DNA from: Tannerella sp.
GTDB lineage: Bacteria > Bacteroidota > Bacteroidia > Bacteroidales > Tannerellaceae
Direction: 5' to 3'
DNA: 19,425 nucleotides
Assembly (NCBI GenBank): GCA_031272655.1
Contig: JAISTJ010000022.1
Span: forward strand, 1-19,425
Part shown: in pieces, positions 1 to 6,022 of the stretch
Position numbering within the stretch: position 1 is the first letter of the stretch
How the letters are laid out: each line of letters opens with the position of its first letter
Position numbers and translations under genes: made by a program
Notes under the pieces: generated by a model
Databases searched by the model: none
What the model saw: only the letters and a program-made list of their open reading frames with translations
Told to the model about the DNA's origin: nothing

Positions 1-240
1 GCAAATGCAACTCAATCAGCCGAAGCCTCGACTATGTCGCCTTACGGACTTATCACAAGTCGATGGGAACGACAAGATAACGGCAAAATAAAATTGACAG
101 TTGTTGTTCCGCCTAATTCACAAGCGAAAGTAATCGTCCCAAACAAGCCTGAAAGCTCTGAAATCCCGTTTCAGTTAGCCGGAAATGAATATACGGCGAC
201 CCTTGAAGCGGGAAAATATGAGATTATTTGTGCGGAATAA
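1..240 (+). CDS. C-terminal fragment of a probable GH78 alpha-L-rhamnosidase
   Basis: This reading frame is open from the first base and ends at TAA 238-240, so only the last 79 residues are present and the real start lies upstream of the window. The fragment reads like the all-beta C-terminal domain of bacterial alpha-L-rhamnosidases. It has a block SPYGLITSRWER, then a beta-rich stretch with VVVPPNSQAKVIVP, and it ends in an AGKYEI strand. By family knowledge such enzymes remove terminal L-rhamnose from plant or bacterial glycans, usually in the periplasm or outside the cell. The catalytic (alpha/alpha)6 barrel is not visible here, so activity cannot be judged. The internal ATG at 34 is not the start, because it falls inside the conserved block. 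The next gene has its own promoter, so this is the end of a separate transcription unit. Confidence 0.72.
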   Translation, partial: ANATQSAEASTMSPYGLITSRWERQDNGKIKLTVVVPPNSQAKVIVPNKPESSEIPFQLAGNEYTATLEAGKYEIICAE

Positions 241-249
241 GTTAAAAAA

Positions 250-281
250 TTTGTTTTTTCGAGAAAATACCCGTATCTTTG
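250..281 (+). promoter_or_regulatory. Bacteroidetes-type promoter of psd
   Basis: A -33 element TTTG (250-253) is followed after 20 bases by a perfect -7 element TATCTTTG (274-281). It starts only 10 bases after the rhamnosidase stop codon. Transcription should begin near 287-290, which leaves a leader of only about 8-10 bases before the psd ATG at 297. Confidence 0.8.
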
Positions 282-296
282 CCACGTCAAAAACAC

Positions 297-1010
297 ATGC
301 GAAACGTAAGAAAAATAAAAGTACACAAGGTGCATCACGAGGGGACAGGCTTGCTACTGTCCATGTTCACGGTAATGTTTATCCTGAACGTCTCCTTGTA
401 CTATTCCGTAAACAACAGGTTGGTTTTTTACGGTGTGCTTGCTGTGTGTGCAACCCTGTTTCTCATCACATTAAACTTTTTCCGCAGCCCATACAGACGC
501 TATCCGTTTGATTCTGAGGGACTTGTGATAGCGCCTGCCGATGGCACTGTGGTAGCTATAGAGGAGGTTATGGAGAACGAGTTTTTTCACGATAAAAGGA
601 TTCAGGTTTCAATATTCATGTCGCTTTTCAATGTTCATGCCAACTGGTTTCCCGTCAATGGCACGGTGAAGTACGTATCCCATCAGGACGGGCGTTTCAA
701 GGCGGCGTACCTGCCGAAAAGCAGCTCCGACAATGAGCGCTCGTCGGTTGTGGTTACGACGGAATACGGAGTGGACGTGCTGACGCGGCAGATTGCGGGT
801 GCGATGGCGCGGCGGATAGTAACATACGCGCGGAAAGGCGAGGCGTGCACGGTAAATGAGCAGCTCGGATTCATTAAGTTTGGCTCGCGTGTTGATACGT
901 TCCTGCCCCTTGGGACGGAAATCCTTGTGGAGTTAGACCAGAAAGTAACTGGAAATCAGACGCCTGTGGCGCGTCTTGGAATTATTACACCTATACCCGA
1001 AACGTCATAA
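297..1010 (+). CDS. psd: Phosphatidylserine decarboxylase proenzyme (short, PSD-A type)
   Basis: This enzyme decarboxylates phosphatidylserine to phosphatidylethanolamine at the inner membrane, the step after PssA, whose gene follows directly. The 237-residue product has two N-terminal hydrophobic segments (about 17-36 and 42-62). It carries a PADG block with Asp82, an FNVHAN block with His114 and the self-cleavage motif FGSRVD (Gly196-Ser197). By family knowledge Asp, His and Ser form the autoendoproteolytic triad, and Ser197 becomes the pyruvoyl cofactor of the alpha chain. I chose ATG 297. An upstream in-frame TTG at 279 lies inside the -7 promoter box and so would not be in the mRNA. From 297 the protein begins MRNVRKIKVHKVHHEGT, as short bacterial Psd proteins usually do. 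No SD is visible. The stop codon is one base from the pssA start, so the two are probably translationally coupled. Confidence 0.95.
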   Translation: MRNVRKIKVHKVHHEGTGLLLSMFTVMFILNVSLYYSVNNRLVFYGVLAVCATLFLITLNFFRSPYRRYPFDSEGLVIAPADGTVVAIEEVMENEFFHDKRIQVSIFMSLFNVHANWFPVNGTVKYVSHQDGRFKAAYLPKSSSDNERSSVVVTTEYGVDVLTRQIAGAMARRIVTYARKGEACTVNEQLGFIKFGSRVDTFLPLGTEILVELDQKVTGNQTPVARLGIITPIPETS

Positions 1011-1011
1011 G

Positions 1012-1854
1012 ATGGGAATGCACAAAAAATATTTTAAGAGACAGCATAAGGCGCCGAATACGTTTGATTTGTCTAAGAAAAGCCTGCCTCATGTCATAAC
1101 TTGTATGAATGTGGCGGCAGGGGTTTTAGCATGTATTTTCGGGATTTCCGGCTCATACACGACTGCCCTGTATTGCATCTTCGCAGCGGCGGTGTTCGAC
1201 TTTTTTGACGGGTTGGTTGCGAGGCTTCTGAGGGTAAATTCGCCTTTCGGCAAGGAACTTGACTCATTAGCCGACGTAGTAAGTTTCGGCTTAGCGCCGG
1301 CATTGGCTCTGTATCAGTTACTTAAGAGCCAATTTCCCGACATCGGCGGCTTTTCATTCCTGTTTTTTATCCCTGTTCTGGCTGTGCCGGTTTGCTCGGC
1401 AGTCCGGCTTGCCAAGTTCAATATTGACGAACGTCAGGGTACGTCGTTCATCGGTTTGCCCGTTCCTGCGCACGCTGTGATGTGGTCGCCGTTTATATGC
1501 GCTGTCGGCGGCACATACCTGCCGGCAGGACTTGTCCCGATCAACTTCCAATCAATTCCGGACTTTGTGCTGTTTGCCATGTTGACCGTTTTGCCTGTGC
1601 TGACGGCGTTGCTGATGGTTTCCGAGTTGCCGATGTTCTCGCTCAAAGTCAAATCTAAGGCAGACAGGGAAACGAAATTCATTATCTATTTGGCAGTTGC
1701 GACTGTTGTACTGTTGGTTTTGTTTGGAGTGGCGGGGATTTCGCTCGCGGTAGTTTTTTATATACTGTTGTGCTATTACGAAGATGTGTTCTTCTATGTG
1801 ATAGATGGTTTTTACGAATACGGAAAAGATTCCGAGTTGTTAGCTAACGAATAA
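1012..1854 (+). CDS. pssA: CDP-diacylglycerol--serine O-phosphatidyltransferase
   Basis: The product joins CDP-diacylglycerol and L-serine to give phosphatidylserine and CMP, supplying the substrate of Psd encoded just upstream. The CDP-alcohol phosphatidyltransferase signature is complete at residues 63-88: Asp63, Asp66-Gly67, Ala70-Arg71, Gly80, Asp84 and Asp88 in the spacing D-x2-DG-x2-AR-x8-G-x3-D-x3-D. Several hydrophobic segments make it an integral membrane protein. The 280-residue length exceeds the roughly 235-240 that I recall for Bacteroides homologues; the C-terminal part is hydrophobic (about 220-250) and then acidic and aromatic. The start is taken at ATG 1012, one base after the psd stop; ATG 1018 is equally possible. 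An in-frame TTG at 976 lies inside psd and is not credible. The gene is co-transcribed with psd. Confidence 0.94.
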   Translation: MGMHKKYFKRQHKAPNTFDLSKKSLPHVITCMNVAAGVLACIFGISGSYTTALYCIFAAAVFDFFDGLVARLLRVNSPFGKELDSLADVVSFGLAPALALYQLLKSQFPDIGGFSFLFFIPVLAVPVCSAVRLAKFNIDERQGTSFIGLPVPAHAVMWSPFICAVGGTYLPAGLVPINFQSIPDFVLFAMLTVLPVLTALLMVSELPMFSLKVKSKADRETKFIIYLAVATVVLLVLFGVAGISLAVVFYILLCYYEDVFFYVIDGFYEYGKDSELLANE

Positions 1855-1857
1855 ATT

Positions 1858-2088
1858 ATGAAGTACTTTATAATACTGATATTCTGTTTCTTCATCGTTC
1901 CTTACCTGATAAGGACAGTGGTGAGGTATCTTTTCGGCGGCGGTTTGTCCGACGAAAACAGCAATAAGCAGCGGCGTCAAAATTACAGCCGCTCGTCCGG
2001 CTCCGGCTCATCCGCATCCGGCGACCGCAAGAAAAAGGTGATTCCCAAAGAAGAAGGGGAATATGTTGATTATGTGGAAGTTAAATGA
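1858..2088 (+). CDS. Small membrane-anchored protein, DUF4834-like
   Basis: This 76-residue protein has one N-terminal transmembrane segment (about residues 3-22) and a short basic stretch. A Ser/Gly-rich, Arg/Lys-containing linker (about 36-60) and an acidic, Tyr-containing tail (GEYVDYVEVK) follow. It starts three bases after the pssA stop, so it belongs to the psd-pssA transcript. The layout and position match the small DUF4834 proteins found next to pssA in Bacteroidales. That assignment rests on recall of the family, not on a search, and no function is known to me. The tail would lie in the cytoplasm if the positive-inside rule holds for the basic residues after the membrane segment. Its TGA stop directly touches the end of the convergent gene on the other strand. 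Confidence 0.8.
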   Translation: MKYFIILIFCFFIVPYLIRTVVRYLFGGGLSDENSNKQRRQNYSRSSGSGSSASGDRKKKVIPKEEGEYVDYVEVK

Positions 2089-2610
2089 TTACTCTCCTTC
2101 GGTGTACCAAGAGGCGTAAAAGTGGTAGTTACGCGCTATCTTCTGGTTGATTTCCTTTGCCTGTTCGGGGTCCACTTTTTTCACAAACTTTGCCGGCACA
2201 CCTGCGTAGATGCTGCCCGGTTCGACTTGCATGCCGCTAAGCACCACCGAGCCGGCGGCGATTATCGCCCCTTCGCCTACAACGGCATGGTCGAGCACCA
2301 CCGCCCCCATGCCGATAAGCGCCCCCTTGCAAATCTTCGCCCCGTGGATGGTTACGTTATGCCCAATCGAGACGTCGTCTTCAATCTCAATCACCGATTT
2401 TTGGTATAAAGTATGAAGCACCGAGCCGTCCTGAATGTTTACTCCGTTGCCGATGCGGATGGAGTTGACGTCGCCCCTCAAGATCGTGCCATACCAGATA
2501 CTGCACCCGTCGCCTATCACTACATCACCTATAACTACCGCAGTTTCAGCAAGATACGTATCGTTTCCTATTACAGGGTCAAACCCTCTTAACGATTTTA
2601 TTAAAGCCAT
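2089..2610 (-). CDS. Gamma-class carbonic anhydrase family protein (left-handed beta-helix)
   Basis: This 173-residue protein consists of hexapeptide repeats (IGDxxIGDG and similar) that form a left-handed beta-helix, followed by a C-terminal helix, as in the YrdA/PaaY/Cam family. The three zinc-ligand histidines are at His66 (VLHT), His84 (GHN) and His89 (IHG). The Arg45/Asp47 pair of the LRGD block is also present, so the metal site is intact. Family members are hexapeptide-repeat trimers that bind metal between subunits. Some hydrate CO2 reversibly and others have no proven activity, so the substrate is not certain here. The frame stays open far upstream, but the start is the ATG at 2608-2610, where similarity begins. 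The upstream part covers the gene's own promoter and the divergent rpsU promoter. The gene points away from rpsU and towards the psd-pssA operon. Confidence 0.9.
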   Translation of the reverse strand: MALIKSLRGFDPVIGNDTYLAETAVVIGDVVIGDGCSIWYGTILRGDVNSIRIGNGVNIQDGSVLHTLYQKSVIEIEDDVSIGHNVTIHGAKICKGALIGMGAVVLDHAVVGEGAIIAAGSVVLSGMQVEPGSIYAGVPAKFVKKVDPEQAKEINQKIARNYHFYASWYTEGE

Positions 2611-2630
2611 AATTTTCAGTTTTTGGGGTG

Positions 2631-2638
2631 CAAAGTTA
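2631..2638 (-). promoter_or_regulatory. -7 element of the gamma-carbonic anhydrase gene
   Basis: On the minus strand the sequence reads TAACTTTG, a match to TAnnTTTG, 20 bases upstream of the ATG at 2610. No clear TTTG is present at the -33 position; only a T-rich run lies there. The leader would be about 12-15 bases. Confidence 0.6.
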
Positions 2639-2713
2639 GGCAAAATCGCGCTTGGTGCGGAAAAATTTTGCAGATTTTTTGCTGTTTGAGATAAAAAAAA
2701 TGCCCAAAATATT

Positions 2714-2741
2714 TTTGTATCAAAAAAAATTCGTATCTTTG
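2714..2741 (+). promoter_or_regulatory. Promoter of rpsU
   Basis: A TTTG (2714-2717) and a perfect -7 element TATCTTTG (2734-2741) lie 16 bases apart, a little closer than in the other promoters here. Transcription should start near 2748, giving a leader of about 50 bases, longer than the psd, xerC and carbonic anhydrase leaders. The spacer between this promoter and the divergent one contains A/T runs and no recognised operator. Confidence 0.75.
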
Positions 2742-2796
2742 CACCCCGAAACAAGGATTTTAACAAATTTATATAATAAAAATTTACACGTAATTT

Positions 2797-2988
2797 ATGA
2801 TCGTAGTTCCACTTAAAGAAGGCGAAAACATTGAAAGGGCCTTGAAAAAGTTTAAAAGAAAGTTTGAGAAAACGGGAGTCGTGAAAGAACTCCGTAATCG
2901 TCAGGCATTCGTAAAACCGTCCGTTAAGAAGCGGAAGGAGCGAATCCATGCCGTTTACGTAAAGCAGTTGCAGCAGGCTGAAAGTTAA
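2797..2988 (+). CDS. rpsU: 30S ribosomal protein bS21
   Basis: This 63-residue, strongly basic protein matches bS21 along its whole length (VVPLKEGENIERALKKFKRK near the N-terminus, then a KRKERI block). It binds the 30S platform next to the 3' end of 16S rRNA. In Bacteroidetes it has been reported that bS21, with bS6 and bS18, hides the anti-Shine-Dalgarno, and that in Flavobacteria rpsU keeps a strong SD for self-control. Here no SD precedes the ATG; the leader next to it reads ATTTACACGTAATTT. The nearest purine block, AAGGA at about 2753, is some 40 bases upstream. Either control works differently in this organism or that block acts from a distance. The gene has its own promoter, and xerC has another just downstream. 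Confidence 0.96.
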   Translation: MIVVPLKEGENIERALKKFKRKFEKTGVVKELRNRQAFVKPSVKKRKERIHAVYVKQLQQAES

Positions 2989-3012
2989 AAAACACAAAAA
3001 ATCACAGTTTTT

Positions 3013-3044
3013 TTTGGCAGTTTCAAAAAAAAGCCGTATATTCG
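3013..3044 (+). promoter_or_regulatory. Promoter of xerC-hpf
   Basis: TTTG (3013-3016) is followed after 20 bases by TATATTCG (3037-3044), one mismatch from TAnnTTTG. The predicted start near 3050 leaves about 15 bases before the GTG at 3065. Read-through from rpsU is also possible, since I see no terminator in 2989-3012. Confidence 0.6.
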
Positions 3045-3064
3045 TTGCATCAAAATAATGTAGC

Positions 3065-3949
3065 GTGAAGGATCATATATATTCGTTTAAGGATTATTTG
3101 CTGTATGAACGGAAGTATTCGGTTCATACAATTGAGGCATATATAACTGATTTAGAGCAGTTTGCCGACTTTGTGGCGGAGAAAGAATCCACCGGCTTCC
3201 CGATAGATTTGATTGACGCCGATATGGTTCGCGGGTGGATGATGGATCTTATGAAACATAAGATTTCGGCCGTGTCGGTCAATCGCAAACTGAGCGCTCT
3301 TCAGTCTTTCTTTAAATACCTGATACGCAAAGGATTAATCAAGGAACATCCGTTACGGCTTGTTTCGGGTCCGAAGAAACCCAAGCCGCTGCCCGTCTTC
3401 GTCAAAGAGAAGGAGATGGATGAAGCGCTTGAGATGGAATCATCTGATTTTGAGGCTATTAGAGATAAGTTAATGATAGAAATGTTCTATCAGACGGGCC
3501 TCCGTTGCTCTGAACTTGTAGGGATAAAAGACAGCGATGTGGACATGGAAGGGATGATGCTGAAGGTTACCGGCAAGCGCAACAAGCAGCGGTTGATACC
3601 ATTCGCATCGCGGTTGAAAGATATGATTACATATTATTATAATGTACGCGCGCGCGAGGCTCTATCCCCGTCGGCTTTCTTTGTCAGGAAAGACGGTCGC
3701 CCGATAACGCCGGCTATCGTTTACTACAAGGTAAAGAAGCGGCTTTCGGAGATTACAACCCTGTCGCGTCGCAGCCCGCACGTCTTGAGGCATACGTTCG
3801 CAACGGCGATGCTGAACGACGGGGCGGAGATAGGCGCTGTAAGTAAATTGCTGGGACACAGCAGTTTGGCTTCAACGTCAATCTATACTCACGTTACATT
3901 CGAGGAATTAAAAAAGAACTATAACGCTCATCCAAGAGCACATAAATAA
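3065..3949 (+). CDS. xerC: Tyrosine recombinase XerC/XerD family
   Basis: This 294-residue site-specific recombinase would resolve chromosome dimers at dif. The N-terminal SAM-like DNA-binding domain spans about residues 1-90 and the catalytic domain about 110-285. The catalytic set is complete: Arg147 (TGLRCSEL), Lys171 (GKRNKQ), His239 and Arg242 (HVLRHTFAT), His265 (LLGHSS) and the nucleophile Tyr274 (SIYTHV). Its length and its seat between rpsU and hpf, a conserved Bacteroidales order, point to the housekeeping enzyme and not to a phage or transposon integrase. XerC and XerD cannot be told apart without comparison, so the symbol is provisional. The start is the GTG at 3065; an ATG at 3058 runs straight into a stop. 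The stop codon overlaps the SD of hpf. Confidence 0.9.
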   Translation: MKDHIYSFKDYLLYERKYSVHTIEAYITDLEQFADFVAEKESTGFPIDLIDADMVRGWMMDLMKHKISAVSVNRKLSALQSFFKYLIRKGLIKEHPLRLVSGPKKPKPLPVFVKEKEMDEALEMESSDFEAIRDKLMIEMFYQTGLRCSELVGIKDSDVDMEGMMLKVTGKRNKQRLIPFASRLKDMITYYYNVRAREALSPSAFFVRKDGRPITPAIVYYKVKKRLSEITTLSRRSPHVLRHTFATAMLNDGAEIGAVSKLLGHSSLASTSIYTHVTFEELKKNYNAHPRAHK

Positions 3950-3955
3950 AGGAGG
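3948..3955 (+). promoter_or_regulatory. Strong Shine-Dalgarno of hpf
   Basis: The sequence AAAGGAGG lies seven bases before the hpf ATG. It matches the complement of the usual 16S 3' end over eight bases and overlaps the last two bases of the xerC stop codon. No other gene in the window has a comparable site. The next best is AAGGA before rpoC (14748-14752). Confidence 0.9.
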
Positions 3956-3962
3956 ACTTATT

Positions 3963-4280
3963 ATGGAATTAACAATTAAAGCGATTCATTTTGACGCAAC
4001 CGAGAAGTTGGAGTCGTTCATCGAGAAAAAAGTTAAGAAGTTGGATAAGTTTCACGACGGCATCATATCAGCCGAGGTGTTGCTGAAAGTGATTAAACCG
4101 GAGACGGCAAAGAACAAACAAGCCGGAATACGCATCAAGATACGTAACGGCGAATGTTTTGCCGAGAAGTTGTGTGACACGTTTGAGGAGGCTGTGGACA
4201 CTGCCACAGAAGCGCTGGAGAAACAGTTGGTTAAATACAAAAAGAAGGTGCGCACCAAACCGGAAATCGTTGAAAATTAA
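3963..4280 (+). CDS. hpf: Ribosome hibernation promoting factor, short HPF/RaiA family
   Basis: This 105-residue protein fits the single-domain short HPF family. It begins MELTIKAIHFDATEKLESFI, has an early basic helix (KKVKKLDKF, about residues 22-30) and ends in a lysine-rich helix (LEKQLVKYKKKVRTK). Such proteins bind the 30S decoding channel when growth stops and, in the short form, help form or stabilise inactive 70S or 100S ribosomes. The long-form C-terminal dimerisation domain is absent. The gene follows xerC with 13 bases between stop and start, in the order usual for Bacteroidales. Its start is fixed by the strong SD, which overlaps the xerC stop, so coupling to xerC translation is likely. 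Whether the SD makes its synthesis depend on the ribosome state is an open and interesting question. Confidence 0.93.
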   Translation: MELTIKAIHFDATEKLESFIEKKVKKLDKFHDGIISAEVLLKVIKPETAKNKQAGIRIKIRNGECFAEKLCDTFEEAVDTATEALEKQLVKYKKKVRTKPEIVEN

Positions 4281-4390
4281 GAACTAAGCTTTTAGAATAA
4301 TACTAAACGCTCAGGACGCTAAGCCACGAAGGCGCAAAGGATTTTTGCGTCTTAGGGCTTTTTGTGCGCTTTCCCGTCGTTGCTCCTTCC

Positions 4391-4409
4391 CGTCATTGCG
4401 AGGACGAAG
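4391..4409 (+). repeat. CGTCATTGCGAG-type dispersed repeat, copy 1
   Basis: The sequence CGTCATTGCGAGGACGAAG matches the copies at 19261-19285 and, split, at 19195-19243, apart from a two-base difference (GGACG against GGTACG). This kind of short intergenic repeat is common in many Bacteroidetes genomes. Its function is unknown to me. Confidence 0.75.
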
Positions 4410-4421
4410 GGGTGGGCATTT

Positions 4422-4452
4422 GCTTCTTCTTTTTCGCTTGCGGAAAAAATGA
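4422..4452 (-). repeat. 31-base hairpin repeat, inverted partner of 19197-19227
   Basis: Read on the minus strand, these 31 bases are identical to 19197-19227. The core folds as TTTTT-CGC / GCG-AAAAA with one bulged base. Both copies start with TCATT and end with GC, the same junction that splits the dispersed repeat at 19195-19243. Confidence 0.85.
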
Positions 4453-4570
4453 TGGACTTCGTCCGTTTTATGCGGCTTTGTGGGGTGCCTGCAAATTTTT
4501 TGTGGACGCTTTTTGAAAAAAAAATAAAATTTTTTTTTCAAAAAAAAGTACATTTTTCAAAAAAAGTTTG

Positions 4571-4578
4571 TACCTTTG
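4571..4578 (+). promoter_or_regulatory. -7 promoter element before the 86-codon ORF
   Basis: TACCTTTG matches TAnnTTTG exactly and lies 23 bases before ATG 4602. The expected -33 region consists of T and A runs without TTTG, so strength is uncertain. Confidence 0.55.
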
Positions 4579-4601
4579 CAGCGTCGGAATTGGAAAAAAT
4601 T

Positions 4602-4862
4602 ATGAAAATTGTATTCGACATAGAAAATATGGGTGTAACTGATTGCAGGAAAATCTGCCGATACGGAGGGGTAACTCCGTCTGAAGCAATGAAGATGTTC
4701 AATCAGGATAGTAAAGCATGGAATAATGGGGACTTGAAAAAGACGTTACGTCGTTCATGGGTGGCGTTCAAGGATTTACCCCCCCCCCAACGCGCTGATA
4801 ATAAGAGAGTTACATATTGTTTTCTTTGGATGTTTGCACTTTTTCCCGAACGCGGCTATTGA
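4602..4862 (+). CDS. Hypothetical 86-residue ORF with a C10 tract
   Basis: I do not recognise this protein. It begins MKIVFDIENMGVTDCRKICR, has a basic middle (DLKKTLRRSW) and then a run of three prolines encoded by ten consecutive C (4779-4788). Support for a gene is the -7 element 23 bases upstream and an open frame from the ATG. Against it are the short length, the lack of an SD and the repeat-rich surroundings. With nine C the frame would read on to a TGA at 4879-4881 with a different 3' tail. With eleven C it would stop shortly after the tract. Base 4602 is the only sensible start; the frame is open further left only through repeats. It may be a phase-variable gene, a remnant, or a chance frame. 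Confidence 0.4.
   Translation: MKIVFDIENMGVTDCRKICRYGGVTPSEAMKMFNQDSKAWNNGDLKKTLRRSWVAFKDLPPPQRADNKRVTYCFLWMFALFPERGY
4779..4788 (+). repeat. Poly-C tract (10 C) inside the small ORF
   Basis: Ten consecutive C follow TTA at codon 59 of the 86-codon ORF. Such tracts slip easily during replication and also cause sequencing and assembly errors, so the true length needs read-level evidence. Confidence 0.95.
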
Positions 4863-4910
4863 TGCCGGACGCGCTCTCTGAAGTTCGTATATGCGGACTT
4901 CCTCTTTGGT

Positions 4911-4932
4911 GTCATTGCGGATTCGTAATGAC
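4911..4932 (+). repeat. Palindromic derivative of the GTCATTGCG repeat
   Basis: GTCATT at 4911-4916 pairs with AATGAC at 4927-4932. The inner bases GCG and CGT extend the stem, with one G-T pair. The left arm GTCATTGCG is shared with the dispersed repeats at 4391 and 19261. It lies in the spacer between the small ORF and the regulator gene. Confidence 0.65.
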
Positions 4933-5002
4933 ATGGTTGATATGTAGGGGTTGGGTTTTTAACAAATTGATTATTAATGTATTAGAAAATTTTTTTTAAC
5001 AA

Positions 5003-5980
5003 ATGAAAACTTTAGAATTAGAAATTAATAGCAAGCTGTCAGCTTTGCTGAAACATCAATTTCCGGAACGAGGACTTCTGTCTAACTTCCTGACGAAATT
5101 ATTGAATATGGATAAGGTGAACGTTTACAGGCGTGTACAAAACATTGTTCCGTTTACATTAGCGGAAGCCGTGATGATTGTGAAACATACCGATATACCG
5201 TTTAACAGCATCTTCGACACGAGCGAAGATAAGTACAGGTCGCACTCGTACCAGTTTTACTGGCAGGACTTCAAGAACATGAACGAGAAAGACATCAAGA
5301 TGGGTGAAGATTATATCACTGCGATAAGACTTGCCGCGATGGACGAAGACGCGGAGTTTGGCATAGCCATGAACAACCTGCCGCTGCATGTTACCGCGAT
5401 GTACCCTTCCCTGTACCGCTTTTTTATGCTGAAATGGATGCATGAGTTCAGCGATAAAGGCGAGAAATACAGGTATTGCGACATTCAAATCCCGAATTTC
5501 CTGCTTGAACAGCAGAAACGCTACCTTGATGCGTGCCGGAGGGTTAAACATACGGTGTACATAAGCGACGAGACTATCCTTTCGAGAATGTTACGCGACA
5601 TAAAGTACTTCTACGAAATAAAGCTGATTACGGAGAAAGAAATTGAGGTTATGAAAAACGATCTGCAAGATCTGGTGAGCAAAATTGAGAAGTATGCCAT
5701 AACAGGGTGCTACCCTAACGGCGCCGAGATAGATATTTACACTACCGGCCTTACGTTCGAGACTACATACACCTATCTTTACTCCTCGACCGTAAAAGTC
5801 AGTATGGCAGAGGTTTATACAAGCGGCTCAATGTCATCGGTTGACGCTTCGGCCTGTGAACACATGCGCAAATGGATGCAAGCGCTCAAACGCACATCAG
5901 TCCGCATCACCGACTCGGAGAAAAACCGCATCAAGTACCTCGAAAACCAGTATCGGGATTTGGAAAAGTTCGTCGTGTAA
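5003..5980 (+). CDS. Probable HTH transcriptional regulator, Bacteroidales-type
   Basis: This soluble 325-residue protein has no signal peptide or membrane segment. Residues about 20-75 look like an XRE-like helix-turn-helix: a RGLLSNFLTKLL helix, VYRRVQ in the recognition region and FTLAEAVMIVKHTDIPFNSIF at its end. That pattern occurs in a group of multi-copy Bacteroidales proteins that I know only as hypothetical or predicted regulators. The rest has no recognised domain. A charged helical stretch (about 189-232) could form a coiled coil, and the last 30 residues are again charged and helical. A conserved-looking middle part (about 235-285) may be a sensor or dimer domain, which is inference. 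The ATG at 5003 follows an A/T-rich leader without an SD. No TAnnTTTG promoter is visible close upstream. The gene stands alone between repeats and the tRNA-tuf promoter, and its targets cannot be told from context. Confidence 0.6.
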   Translation: MKTLELEINSKLSALLKHQFPERGLLSNFLTKLLNMDKVNVYRRVQNIVPFTLAEAVMIVKHTDIPFNSIFDTSEDKYRSHSYQFYWQDFKNMNEKDIKMGEDYITAIRLAAMDEDAEFGIAMNNLPLHVTAMYPSLYRFFMLKWMHEFSDKGEKYRYCDIQIPNFLLEQQKRYLDACRRVKHTVYISDETILSRMLRDIKYFYEIKLITEKEIEVMKNDLQDLVSKIEKYAITGCYPNGAEIDIYTTGLTFETTYTYLYSSTVKVSMAEVYTSGSMSSVDASACEHMRKWMQALKRTSVRITDSEKNRIKYLENQYRDLEKFVV

Positions 5981-6022
5981 GTAAGCGTTTGAAAAAAAAA
6001 TTGAAAAAAAAAGACGAAAAAT

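Larger units (their letters stand above)
4281..4601 (+). other. Repeat-rich spacer between hpf and the small ORF
   Basis: This stretch has no convincing gene. From the left it holds an ACGCTAAGCCACGAAGGCGC-type repeat (about 4315-4339). A hairpin CGCAAA / TTTGCG follows (4333-4349). A CGTCATTGCGAGGACGAAG repeat lies at 4391-4409, and a 31-base element at 4422-4452 has its exact inverse at 19197-19227. A small hairpin GGAC-TTC-GTCC sits at 4455-4465. The rest is A/T-rich sequence leading to a promoter. It looks like accumulated intergenic repeats and not a decayed gene. An upstream extension of the following ORF into this stretch would code through the repeats and is not believable. Confidence 0.7.

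Noticed and set aside
279..296. TTG at 279 as the start of psd
   Set aside because: It lies within the -7 promoter element, upstream of the expected transcription start. Family similarity begins at ATG 297.
976..1011. TTG at 976 as the start of pssA
   Set aside because: It lies inside psd in another frame and adds residues not typical of the family. ATG 1012 follows the psd stop directly.
2611..2997. N-terminal extension of the carbonic anhydrase frame on the minus strand
   Set aside because: The extension reads through its own promoter, the rpsU promoter and rpsU itself. The translated part has no family likeness, and the enzyme's normal N-terminus starts at 2610.
3065..3949. Tyrosine recombinase as a sign of a phage or integrative element
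   Set aside because: Length, complete Xer motifs and position between rpsU and hpf indicate the housekeeping dimer-resolution enzyme. No att repeats or other mobile genes are next to it.
4817..4999. Small ORF of 60 codons overlapping the end of the C-tract ORF
   Set aside because: It runs through a palindromic repeat, has no promoter element or SD of its own, and overlaps another frame. It is more likely a chance frame.
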